This document shows, piece by piece, positions 1 to 7,353 of a stretch of DNA of 21,287 nt. Numbering within the stretch: the first letter of the stretch is position 1; the number at the start of each line of letters is the position of its first letter. This stretch comes from DATBWZ01 sp036514535 (GTDB lineage Bacteria; JAMCPX01; DATBWZ01). The notes beneath the pieces are model-generated. The model was given only the letters and a program-made list of their open reading frames with translations. It had not been told where the DNA came from and did not search any database. The stretch covers positions 1-21,287 of the forward strand of contig DATBWZ010000016.1 in assembly GCA_036514535.1 (NCBI GenBank), in the 5' to 3' direction. Both the position numbers and the translations under genes were made by a program.

Positions 1-236
1 TTTTGCGTTATGACGAAATTTTCCGACGCTGTGAACATTTCAAGGTAGCGCCGCGCAATGCTGCCGTTATCATTTGAATAGACAGCAACCGGAACATTCT
101 TAACATCAAAAGTTGCAGCGTAACCGAACAAGATTAACTGCACGATCGGCGCAATGAAAAGAATGGGGTACATCCTGCGGTCCCGCCTTAACAGGATGAA
201 TTCCTTTTTTGCGATATTCAACACCTGCCTGATCAT
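1..236 (-). CDS. ABC-2 type transporter permease, second of the pair (partial, C-terminus beyond left edge)
   Basis: I translated this from the raw sequence. The ATG at 236-234 opens a frame that runs off the window after 78 codons, beginning MIRQVLNIAKKEFILLRRD. The N-terminus mirrors that of the preceding permease (IAKKEWQQIRRD), as in paired ABC-2 permeases such as YbhS/YbhR. A first membrane segment follows at about residues 25-42 (MYPILFIAPIVQLILFGYAA), then the start of an extracytoplasmic domain. The start codon overlaps the stop of the upstream permease as ATGA, so translation is probably coupled. The likely role is one membrane half of a drug or solute exporter driven by the ATPase at 1344-2267. 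The substrate cannot be read from the sequence. Confidence 0.88.
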   Translation of the reverse strand, partial: MIRQVLNIAKKEFILLRRDRRMYPILFIAPIVQLILFGYAATFDVKNVPVAVYSNDNGSIARRYLEMFTASENFVITQ

Positions 237-1339
237 CCTGCGGGCCTCTTCCTCAGCATTATAGAAGAACCGTATATAAACCCCGTACAAAGAATAATGA
301 GCGGCAGGATGTGCGGTAGAAGTTCTATACCACCGTTTCCCTTCAGTATTATTCCTCTTAAAATGGATATAATATAGCGCGCCGGAACAAGATAGGTGAC
401 TGCCTGGAGGGCATACGGCATGCTTGAAATCAGAAACAGAAAGCCGGAAAGAATCATTGACGGGAGAAGGGTTGTCAGCAATGAAACCATCCAGGCAATC
501 TGCTGGCTCCCTGTAAGCGATGAAATAAAGAGCCCATATGAAAGCCCTACCGCAATAAAAAGAACGGAGAGAACAAGAAGCAACAAAAGACTACCATTGA
601 ACGGCATGCCGAATATAAAAATTCCGCCCAAAAAAATTATCAGAAAATCCACAAAAGCTATTATTGAATACGGGAGTATCTTCCCAATTATAAACTCCAC
701 CGGCTTCACAGGAGCAACCATTAATTTTTCAATCGTCCCCCTTTCCTTCTCCTTTACAATAGAAAGGGCTGTTAAGGTAGTACAGGTTATCATCATGATT
801 ATACCAATGAGTCCGGGGATCAGAAAGTCTGTGCTTTTTAGTTCCGGATTAAACCATACCCTATCCTTTACATCCACAGGCAGATTACCTTTATTCATCT
901 CCGATAAAAACCCCTGGAGCAGGGTCTGAAAATATCCCAGCGCTACACCGGCAGTATTGTTGTCCGATCCATCCATTAAGACAAGGAGGGATGGATTTCG
1001 CCCCTTTTTAAGGTTTTCGGAAAAATGCTCAGGTATCCAGACAGCAAGGTTCGCTCCACCCGAATTCAGTTCATAATCAATATCCTCTGGATTACTTAGC
1101 CGCTTGTTAATAACAAAATACCCGCCCGATGTTATGCGGAAGAGCATTTCCCTTGATAGTTGAGAATTATCCTGATCCAGCGCGCCGATAGCGATATTCC
1201 TGATGTCAAGCGTAATAGCGGTCCCGAATAACAGAAGCAATACAAACGGCATCCAAACCGAAATAAGCAGGGTAAATGTATCCCTTCGGATTTGCTGCCA
1301 CTCTTTCTTTGCTATTGTCAGCATAATGTCAGGGCTCAT
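233..1339 (-). CDS. ABC-2 type transporter permease, first of the pair
   Basis: A 368-residue integral membrane protein of the ABC-2 (DrrB/YbhS/YhhJ) family. One membrane segment lies near the N-terminus (ISVWMPFVLLLLFGTAI), followed by an extracytoplasmic domain of roughly 130-150 residues, then about five membrane segments towards the C-terminus. The cytoplasmic-side motif KEKERGTIEKLMVAPV after the second segment is typical of the family. The frame is open 13 codons further upstream, but I chose ATG 1339 because AGAGG lies 8-9 bases before it, the product starts like the sister permease, and the longer start would overlap the ATPase gene. It begins 4 bases after the ATPase stop and ends in an ATGA overlap with the next permease. 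It probably pairs with that protein to form the export channel. Confidence 0.92.
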   Translation of the reverse strand: MSPDIMLTIAKKEWQQIRRDTFTLLISVWMPFVLLLLFGTAITLDIRNIAIGALDQDNSQLSREMLFRITSGGYFVINKRLSNPEDIDYELNSGGANLAVWIPEHFSENLKKGRNPSLLVLMDGSDNNTAGVALGYFQTLLQGFLSEMNKGNLPVDVKDRVWFNPELKSTDFLIPGLIGIIMMITCTTLTALSIVKEKERGTIEKLMVAPVKPVEFIIGKILPYSIIAFVDFLIIFLGGIFIFGMPFNGSLLLLLVLSVLFIAVGLSYGLFISSLTGSQQIAWMVSLLTTLLPSMILSGFLFLISSMPYALQAVTYLVPARYIISILRGIILKGNGGIELLPHILPLIILCTGFIYGSSIMLRKRPAG

Positions 1340-1343
1340 ATTT

Positions 1344-2267
1344 TTATCCTCTTGAAAGAGAAACAAAAACATCCTCAATAGACGGCATTATTCTTCTCAG
1401 TTCAAATACCTCCACACCGGAAGCAAGCAGTATTGCAGCAAGATCCTCTTGTACTTTTGCTGCATCAGAGACAACGATATGAACCTCGTCTCCATAAAGA
1501 TTAGCATCATGGACATCTCTGTGTTTTTTTGCGATATCCATTAGACGGGAGATAGGTCGCCCCTTGAGAGAAAGGATCTCTTCCTTCATAAGTTTTGTTT
1601 TAATTAGACGAGGGGCATCACATGCAACCAGGTTCCCATTCCAGATAAAACCAATCCTGTGACATCTTTCAGCCTCCTCCATATAGTGGGTTGTTACAAA
1701 AAGAGTCATGCCGGTTTCTGAGAAATTATAAAGGATATCCCAGAGGTTTCGGCGGGCAACAGGATCTATGCCTGCGGTGGGTTCATCAAGAAACACTATT
1801 GCAGGCTTATGCACCACTGCGCAGGCAAGGGCAAGCCTCTGCCTCCATCCACCCGAAAGCCTTGATGCAAGCGTATCCCTGTATCCCGACAGGCCTAAGA
1901 GATTGATTACTTCATCCCTCGCTGTAATTGAAGTTTTATAATCCTTCAGATAAATCCTTGCAAAAAATTCAATATTCTCATCCACAGTGAGGTCATTGTA
2001 CAATCCGAATTGCTGTGACATGTACCCGATTGAGGATTTTATCTTCTCGGATTCTTTAAGTACGCTGTATCCCGCAACATGAGCATCGCCGTAAGTCGGA
2101 AGGAGCAGACCGCAGAACATTCTTATCGTAGTGCTCTTGCCGGCGCCATTGGGTCCGAGAAAACCGAATATTTCCCCTTTTTCAATCTCAAGATTTAACC
2201 TATTGACCGCGGTTAATTCTCCGAATTTTTTAGTTAATTCTTTGGCATATATTACAGTTTTAATCAT
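1344..2267 (-). CDS. ABC transporter ATP-binding protein (drug/efflux type, single NBD)
   Basis: A 307-residue ATPase with all catalytic motifs: Walker A GPNGAGKST (38-46), Q-loop around Q85/Q86, signature LSGGWRQRLALA (137-148), Walker B IVFLDEP (157-163) and H-loop H194. The last 75 residues form the small C-terminal domain usual in DrrA/CcmA-type exporters. It powers the two ABC-2 permeases encoded just downstream. Its first 8 bases overlap the end of the HlyD-type adaptor gene. The gene order TetR, HlyD, ATPase, permease, permease matches E. coli cecR-ybhGFSR. YbhF carries two fused nucleotide-binding domains, whereas this protein has one and presumably works as a homodimer. Substrate unknown. 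Confidence 0.95.
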   Translation of the reverse strand: MIKTVIYAKELTKKFGELTAVNRLNLEIEKGEIFGFLGPNGAGKSTTIRMFCGLLLPTYGDAHVAGYSVLKESEKIKSSIGYMSQQFGLYNDLTVDENIEFFARIYLKDYKTSITARDEVINLLGLSGYRDTLASRLSGGWRQRLALACAVVHKPAIVFLDEPTAGIDPVARRNLWDILYNFSETGMTLFVTTHYMEEAERCHRIGFIWNGNLVACDAPRLIKTKLMKEEILSLKGRPISRLMDIAKKHRDVHDANLYGDEVHIVVSDAAKVQEDLAAILLASGVEVFELRRIMPSIEDVFVSLSRG

Positions 2268-3099
2268 TGAGCGGTATCCTCACATCAACATACAGTCCCG
2301 GTTTAAGTTCGTTTTCTGAATTTTCCACAGATATCTTTATGCGGTAAACCATCTTTGTTCTCTCTTCCTTTGTGACCAGATTCTTGGGCGTGAATTCTTC
2401 TTTTGAAGAGATGTACGCAACCTTTCCCGCATAAACTTTTTCCGGAAAACTATCCGAATAAATCTCTGCCTTCTGGCCGAGTTTTACCCTGCCCAGGTAT
2501 TTTTCTGGAATATATGTTCTAACCCAGGGCCGGGCAAGATCTCCGATCGTTAGAATGGGAAACCCCTGAGCAACAATCTCGCCCTCTTCAACATATCTGT
2601 GGAGAACAACCCCGTCCAGCGGGGAATTGATGTCTGTCTCGGCAAGTTGCTTTTTAGCAAGATCAACAACCGCTCTCGCACTTCTGATCTGCTGTTCAAC
2701 ACCCTGGATCTGACTGTGAAGCATGTCCCTCTGTGTCGCCGCAACATCAAACTGCGCCTCGCCAAGCGCCAATGATTTTTTCATATCACTCATTCTTAAA
2801 TAATTCTTTTCCGCGTTTTTATAATTAATTCTCAATGATTCAAGATTTTTCTCAATGGCGCTCAACTGCCCCTCAGACTGTTCAATCTGCAGTCTGTATG
2901 CATCCTTTTCCAGAGAAACAAGGATCGCCCCCTTGTTAACATAATCCCCTTCCTCAACCAAAACTCTCTGAATCCTGTCTGATATCACTGCAGAAATATC
3001 CGCCTCCTTTACCTCAATCGTCCCTGTAACCTCAATAATGTTGTTTATCTCTTTTGAACAACTGCAAAGAAGCAGTATCAGGACTATGAAATTTGCCAT
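2260..3099 (-). CDS. HlyD-family periplasmic adaptor (membrane fusion protein), YbhG-like, probable lipoprotein
   Basis: A 279-residue adaptor. The hydrophobic N-terminus ends in LCSC, giving a lipobox with C14 as the likely lipidated cysteine. The two halves of the biotinyl-lipoyl domain lie at about 28-63 (ADISAVISDRIQRVLVEEGDYV) and 153-186 (INSPLDGVVLHRYVEEGEIV). They flank a long coiled-coil hairpin at 66-152, followed by a beta-barrel domain. The stretch TPKNLVTKEERTKMVYRIKI is typical of YbhG-like adaptors. The start ATG shares one base with the TetR stop (TAATG), with GGAG/AAGGGG just upstream. No alternative start lies between it and the preceding in-frame stop. The signal n-region has no lysine or arginine, which is unusual. 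It probably links the ABC exporter to the outer envelope. Confidence 0.92.
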   Translation of the reverse strand: MANFIVLILLLCSCSKEINNIIEVTGTIEVKEADISAVISDRIQRVLVEEGDYVNKGAILVSLEKDAYRLQIEQSEGQLSAIEKNLESLRINYKNAEKNYLRMSDMKKSLALGEAQFDVAATQRDMLHSQIQGVEQQIRSARAVVDLAKKQLAETDINSPLDGVVLHRYVEEGEIVAQGFPILTIGDLARPWVRTYIPEKYLGRVKLGQKAEIYSDSFPEKVYAGKVAYISSKEEFTPKNLVTKEERTKMVYRIKISVENSENELKPGLYVDVRIPLND

Positions 3100-3719
3100 T
3101 ATCCCCTTCTCCTCACGCCGTTAATAAAAAGTTTGCATAAAGCATCGGCGCTATCAATTAATTTGTCGTTAGCAGCAGAGTTAAATTTATAAAACATTGT
3201 GTAGTTAAGCATTCCAACAAGAGCGAGGCAAAGAGAGGTTATGTCCTCATCCCTGAAGATTTCTGCTTTAACCCCATCGGTGTAGATCCTTTTAAATAAT
3301 TCTTCATAGGACTTAAAATTCTCTTGCATATTTTTCCACATGCGCAATTTTAAATTTCGTTCAAATGATGCATGCTCTATCGCAAATATACGGAATAAAT
3401 CCCTATTGTTATCAAAAAATTCAAGATGCGCATAAATCAGGGATTTTAATTTTTTCTCTGCTCCCTTATTATTATTTACTCTTGATTGGGTAAAATTAAT
3501 CAATTCGTTGAATTTATTCCTTATCAAAATAATAAGTATTGACTCCTTATTTTTAAAATGTTTGTAGATTGTCCCGATTCCATACCCCGCCATCTTCGCT
3601 ATATCCTGAATCTTGGTGGTAAAAAATCCCTTCCTGGCAAAAACCATCTCTGCTGCTGCAAGTATTTCTTCCCTCTGCCTGGAATTCTCTCTGCCTTTTC
3701 TTTTTAATTTATAATTCAT
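3099..3719 (-). CDS. TetR/AcrR-family transcriptional regulator
   Basis: A 206-residue regulator from ATG 3719. The helix-turn-helix is at about residues 38-57 (IQDIAKMAGYGIGTIYKHF), preceded by the usual first helix (REEILAAAEMVFARKGFFTTK). The C-terminal two thirds are the helical ligand and dimer domain. An in-frame TTG at 3734 could add five residues. I prefer the ATG, but neither start has a clear Shine-Dalgarno sequence. It is the first gene of the efflux operon and overlaps the HlyD gene by one base. A palindromic half-site array covers its promoter and start codon, so autorepression of the whole operon is the simplest reading. The inducing ligand is unknown. Position and family match CecR (YbiH) of E. 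coli. Confidence 0.93.
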   Translation of the reverse strand: MNYKLKRKGRENSRQREEILAAAEMVFARKGFFTTKIQDIAKMAGYGIGTIYKHFKNKESILIILIRNKFNELINFTQSRVNNNKGAEKKLKSLIYAHLEFFDNNRDLFRIFAIEHASFERNLKLRMWKNMQENFKSYEELFKRIYTDGVKAEIFRDEDITSLCLALVGMLNYTMFYKFNSAANDKLIDSADALCKLFINGVRRRG

Positions 3720-3762
3720 TGAATAATTATTCAAAATTTGAATTTTAATTCATTAATTGAAT
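3719..3762. promoter_or_regulatory. Operator array for the TetR regulator (19-bp period)
   Basis: TTGAAT occurs at 3719, 3738 and 3757, exactly 19 bases apart. Between these lie the inverted half-sites ATTCAA at 3729 and ATTCAT at 3748. Alternating half-sites therefore begin every 9-10 bases, about one helical turn. The first pair forms the perfect 16-bp palindrome TTGAATAATTATTCAA (3719-3734), whose last base is the A of the TetR ATG. The outermost half-site overlaps the predicted -10 element. The arrangement suits a TetR-family repressor controlling its own operon. Binding is inferred. Confidence 0.65.
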
Positions 3763-3788
3763 ATATATTTCCTTGATTGGCTTGTCAA
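3760..3788 (-). promoter_or_regulatory. Sigma70-type promoter of the TetR-efflux operon
   Basis: On the minus strand, TTGACA (3788-3783) is followed by 17 bases and TATATT (3765-3760). Transcription would start near 3753, inside the half-site array and about 34 bases before the ATG. Confidence 0.7.
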
Positions 3789-3809
3789 GAATATTCACAA
3801 AAATTTCTG

Positions 3810-3838
3810 TTGACTTTTGTTCAGGCAACCATTAAATT
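3810..3838 (+). promoter_or_regulatory. Possible promoter of the DUF1178 gene, giving a leaderless mRNA
   Basis: TTGACT (3810-3815), 17 bases, then TAAATT (3833-3838). The ATG at 3845 lies about 7 bases after the -10 element, so the transcript would begin at or very near the start codon. No Shine-Dalgarno sequence is present. The -10 match is modest. Confidence 0.35.
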
Positions 3839-3844
3839 ATTAGT

Positions 3845-4264
3845 ATGATTATTTACAATCTAATATGCGGGAAAAACCATATTTTTGAAGGATGGTTCAA
3901 AAACTCAGAGACAATGAACGAACAACTTAAAAAGGGGGGGATAGCCTGTCCTGCCTGCAATAATAGAAATATTAAAGTAAAGCCTTCATTCGCGACAAAA
4001 ATAACAGGTAATAACGAAAAAAACAGCGTAGAACCCCAAAAAGACAAGGCTAATCTGCTCCAATTTTATAAAACCGTTCAGAATATCATAGAAAAGAATT
4101 TTGAAGATGTGGGGCCTAAATTCGCAGATCAAGCGCTAATGATGCATTGGGAAGATATAGAAAAAAAGAATATCAGAGGAACTACTACCGAAGAAGAAGA
4201 AAAGGAACTATATGAGGCGAAGGTCCCTTTCATAAAATTAAAACTACCAAAATTTGACGCATAA
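3845..4264 (+). CDS. DUF1178 family zinc-ribbon protein
   Basis: A 139-residue cytosolic protein and the only plus-strand gene. It matches the DUF1178 pattern from end to end: MIIYNLICGKNHIFEGWFKN at the start, a CPAC knuckle (C35, C38) that with C8 and H12 could bind zinc, a variable charged linker, and the conserved C-terminal block VGPKFADQALMMHWEDIEKK followed by RGTTTEEEEKELYEAKVPF. The family is widespread in proteobacteria and has no established function. The first ATG must be the start because the conserved block begins there. The gene diverges from the TetR operon and converges on the MMPL gene, with 46 bases between the stops. A weak imperfect inverted repeat there is not convincing as a terminator. 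Confidence 0.88.
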   Translation: MIIYNLICGKNHIFEGWFKNSETMNEQLKKGGIACPACNNRNIKVKPSFATKITGNNEKNSVEPQKDKANLLQFYKTVQNIIEKNFEDVGPKFADQALMMHWEDIEKKNIRGTTTEEEEKELYEAKVPFIKLKLPKFDA

Positions 4265-4310
4265 GCAGTTTCAATTCTTTTCAACAGTGAACTTCATTTT
4301 ATCATCTTTA

Positions 4311-7175
4311 TTAATTCCAAATTGGCAATTCCTTGCTTGTTTTATCATTGTTTAATCCAAATAGTGATACTAAAGCCGGTAGAATGGTAAGGATTGAGGC
4401 TGTAACCATTAATATAGCCATTACATTGATAAATGCAAAGTTACGAACCGCTGATATTTTTGATAACATAAGAACAAAAAAACCGCAGCAGGTTGCAGCA
4501 TTAGCAATCAAAATTCCTTTGCCAACATGACCTATGGTAGATTGTAATATCGTTTCATCTTTAATCACCTGGTTAGCCAGGTGATGGTAATAATGGAGAA
4601 AATGAATGGATCCATCCACTCCCAAGCCGATTATCAAAGCACCACAAAGAACTGTTCCAAAATCTAATGGAATCCCCATCCAGCCCATAAGCCCCATGAT
4701 TAGTTCAAGTGGGACCAGGATGGTTAGAAGTGAGATTATGCCGCGCTTAATTGAGCGAAGGGATACTGAAATAAAAACAAACACAATAAATGAAGCTAAA
4801 AATAAACTCTGAAACTGGCTTTGGATCAGAAGTTCATCAAATCTCCGGTAAAGTTCTGTCATCCCGCTCAAATCTATATCCACTTCGGTAGTTCTTTTTA
4901 CTGCTTCATCTATTCCTGGAATAGAGTTTACCACTTTTTTGAAAAAGAAGGGATGATCGTTAAATAAACCCCACAACACACCGCCTGCCCGTTTATTAAA
5001 ATTCTTGTTTTTCTTTAAATCCGGGGGAAGGATCTCCTGATATGATGCCTCAACCATAGCCACTTGTTGTAATCTGAATTTAAATTCACCCCGTTTGAGT
5101 ATTCCTGCAATTAGTATCTCTTTATCCTCTTTATCTGTTACTCCAGCTGCGGTAATCAGTTTTTCAAGTTGTTTCCTAAAATTTGGCTGTTTTCTATTAT
5201 GCCAATTGTCTTTTATCCTTACCAAAAGCTGGTCAATAAGGTTTTGTGGGAGAATTTTCACTGTCTCTTCCTTCAGATACCACTCTACCTCTTTCCATAC
5301 AGGCTCAAGATTGATTCCATTCGTCGCTTCTGCATAACCTTTTTCAATTCTGGATTTGAATAGGGCTGGGGTAAATATGTTAGACTTATCATATCCATGC
5401 GCCAGCCAAGATAATTGTTGTAACGTTTCATCGAGCATCAATGATTTTATTATCTCCTGCCCTTCCGGAGGTAGATTTTGCAGTTCAATCTCAACTATAT
5501 TATGAGAAATATTCCCCTCTAAAAATTTCTTTATATTATGTGATATACCTGCCATTCCACCTGTTGAATATTCTTTAACCATGGAAGTAATAAGGCTCTT
5601 CTTGCGATCTGTTGTAACGAAAGAGTTTATCGTTTCCTGTCCCTCTAACAAAATCCAGAGATTGGCTACTTCTTCTTCGGTATCCGGGACTGCATAAATC
5701 CCATTTATCAACCAGTTCGCTTCCGCAATTAGAGAACTAATGGAGATAAAGTTAGATAGCATATCTTCTGATCTTAAAAAGTTTTCTATCATGTTTTGAC
5801 GGTTTAACACCGCAGGATCTTCCATATTTCCGCGAAAATAGATCGATAATGGATAAATACCGCTAAAATGCTCTGTTAAGATATTATGCCCCTGACTTGG
5901 GGGACTCAACTTTGGTAGCATTGCAACATAATCTACCTTGGTAGAAACCCTAAATAGTCCAAACCCCATAATGAAAAGCCCAAAAGAAACAAGAAGTAAC
6001 ATGATAATGGCATGGTTGTATGTCCACCCTCCAATCTGCTTTAATATATTTGATAGAAAATGATTATTATCTTTACTATCTCTTTTATTTTTTAGAGGGT
6101 TAGCCTTAAATATGTAGATGAAAACCGGCATCAAGATGACCGATAAAAAGAAAGCTACTCCTATGCCCAAAGCAAGTTCTATACCGAAAAACTTTAATAC
6201 ATCAATTTTTGTTGTGGAAAAACTGAGTAGCCCTGCAATAGTAGTAATTGCAGCCATCATTAGAGGTAGAGTAGTCTCCTTGCTTGATATTCTAACATCT
6301 CTACATTTTAAAAAATGATTGTATATATACACAGCATAATCGGATCCCATAGCAATCAATAATACAACCACAGCAGGAGTCAATACATTGGCAGGTATAT
6401 TGAAAAGTGCTTGTAAACCTAATGTCCATAGAATAACTAATGTTACTATCCCAACTGGTAATATTACGCCCAAAAAGCTCCTGAATCCTATCCATAGAAT
6501 AAGAAACATTATTACCAACATCAGAGGGCTGAGTTTACTCAAGTCTTCATTCATATATTGGTCCAGATAGAAGGCAATAGCCGGGTCTCCCCCAAAATAA
6601 TACGGGGTATCCCGGGCATTCTCCCGGACCTTATCAAGTACTATTTGGGCTACCTTTACCTCATCGTACTGCGGATTGATATTAGCAACCACTACTGTAT
6701 AGTTAGCATCAGAAGATATAACAGAGTTTAAATACATCTCATTAGAAAGCACATACTCCTTTAGTTTAGTTAGCTCATCTTCATTTTGGGGAATATCAGG
6801 GATAAGCTCTCCTACTTCAATACCACTTTCTGTTTCTCTAATATCCACAATATTCGTAAGGCTTGTAACATTAAATATTTCTCTTATACCCTCTAATGCC
6901 TGAGTCATTTGTTGCACCAATGCCAGGGATTCTGAATGAAACACGCTGTTCTTGGAAAAATCCAAGACTACAAATAACACCGCGTTAGATGAAAATACCT
7001 TATCCACCTCTTGAAAGAGGTTTGTTACTTTGTCATTTGAAGGCAGCCATGTATCATTATCGTTGTTAACAGTAAGATGCGTTGTATAAAAGAGCAGCAC
7101 TACAGTAATAGTAGTAATCAGAATCAACAGAAACCAGCGGTAACGGATTATCCATTTACTGAAATAATCTAACAT
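4311..7175 (-). CDS. MMPL/RND superfamily predicted exporter (COG1033 type)
   Basis: A 954-residue inner-membrane protein with two homologous halves. TM1 (about 13-33) is followed by a periplasmic loop (34-212) and TM2-TM6 (213-357). TM7 (385-408) is followed by a second, much larger loop of about 370 residues and TM8-TM12 to the end. The TM4 motif GSDYAVYIYNHF (277-288) and its counterpart GLGVDGSIHFLHYYH (850-864) carry the acidic residue expected for proton coupling. The start ATG 7175 has AGGGA 8 bases upstream. It is probably a proton-driven exporter of a lipid or other hydrophobic molecule, but the substrate cannot be read. It stands alone: a terminator-like hairpin separates it from the aldehyde dehydrogenase gene, and only a lone TATACT (7248-7243) suggests a promoter. 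Confidence 0.9.
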   Translation of the reverse strand: MLDYFSKWIIRYRWFLLILITTITVVLLFYTTHLTVNNDNDTWLPSNDKVTNLFQEVDKVFSSNAVLFVVLDFSKNSVFHSESLALVQQMTQALEGIREIFNVTSLTNIVDIRETESGIEVGELIPDIPQNEDELTKLKEYVLSNEMYLNSVISSDANYTVVVANINPQYDEVKVAQIVLDKVRENARDTPYYFGGDPAIAFYLDQYMNEDLSKLSPLMLVIMFLILWIGFRSFLGVILPVGIVTLVILWTLGLQALFNIPANVLTPAVVVLLIAMGSDYAVYIYNHFLKCRDVRISSKETTLPLMMAAITTIAGLLSFSTTKIDVLKFFGIELALGIGVAFFLSVILMPVFIYIFKANPLKNKRDSKDNNHFLSNILKQIGGWTYNHAIIMLLLVSFGLFIMGFGLFRVSTKVDYVAMLPKLSPPSQGHNILTEHFSGIYPLSIYFRGNMEDPAVLNRQNMIENFLRSEDMLSNFISISSLIAEANWLINGIYAVPDTEEEVANLWILLEGQETINSFVTTDRKKSLITSMVKEYSTGGMAGISHNIKKFLEGNISHNIVEIELQNLPPEGQEIIKSLMLDETLQQLSWLAHGYDKSNIFTPALFKSRIEKGYAEATNGINLEPVWKEVEWYLKEETVKILPQNLIDQLLVRIKDNWHNRKQPNFRKQLEKLITAAGVTDKEDKEILIAGILKRGEFKFRLQQVAMVEASYQEILPPDLKKNKNFNKRAGGVLWGLFNDHPFFFKKVVNSIPGIDEAVKRTTEVDIDLSGMTELYRRFDELLIQSQFQSLFLASFIVFVFISVSLRSIKRGIISLLTILVPLELIMGLMGWMGIPLDFGTVLCGALIIGLGVDGSIHFLHYYHHLANQVIKDETILQSTIGHVGKGILIANAATCCGFFVLMLSKISAVRNFAFINVMAILMVTASILTILPALVSLFGLNNDKTSKELPIWN

Positions 7176-7310
7176 AGGCTTTCCCTTTTGTTTTTGTATC
7201 CCTTATTTTATCCTATTTCTATCCCTCTGTTAATGGATAGCAGTATAATAAAATTGTAGTATCAATATTCCCAGTGGGTGATATTTATTCATAGTAATAT
7301 CGGAGATTCC

Positions 7311-7342
7311 AAAACAGAACATTATAAATTTTATAATGTCTG
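7311..7342 (-). terminator. Hairpin with T-run after the aldehyde dehydrogenase gene
   Basis: Arms at 7315-7328 and 7330-7342 pair with a single bulge. The core is a perfect 10-bp repeat, ACATTATAAA (7319-7328) against TTTATAATGT (7330-7339). On the minus strand the hairpin is followed at once by TTTT (7314-7311), and it begins 11 bases after the stop codon. The stem is very AT-rich, so termination may be weak, and an operator for the MMPL gene is the alternative. Confidence 0.5.
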
Positions 7343-7353
7343 AGAGATACAGT

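Noticed and set aside
396..929. Plus-strand open frame of 177 codons
   Set aside because: It lies inside the well-supported permease gene on the other strand and its translation has no recognisable domain.
3791..3800. TGTGA half-site on the minus strand near the TetR promoter, considered as a CRP site
   Set aside because: The second half does not match TCACA, so it is a single chance half-site.
4265..4310. Possible bidirectional terminator between the convergent DUF1178 and MMPL genes
   Set aside because: Only an imperfect AGTTTCA/TGAACT pairing around a long loop is visible, too weak to call.
7319..7339. AT-rich inverted repeat considered as a Fur or PerR box
   Set aside because: The arm orientation does not match either consensus. 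A hairpin followed by TTTT after a stop codon fits a terminator better.
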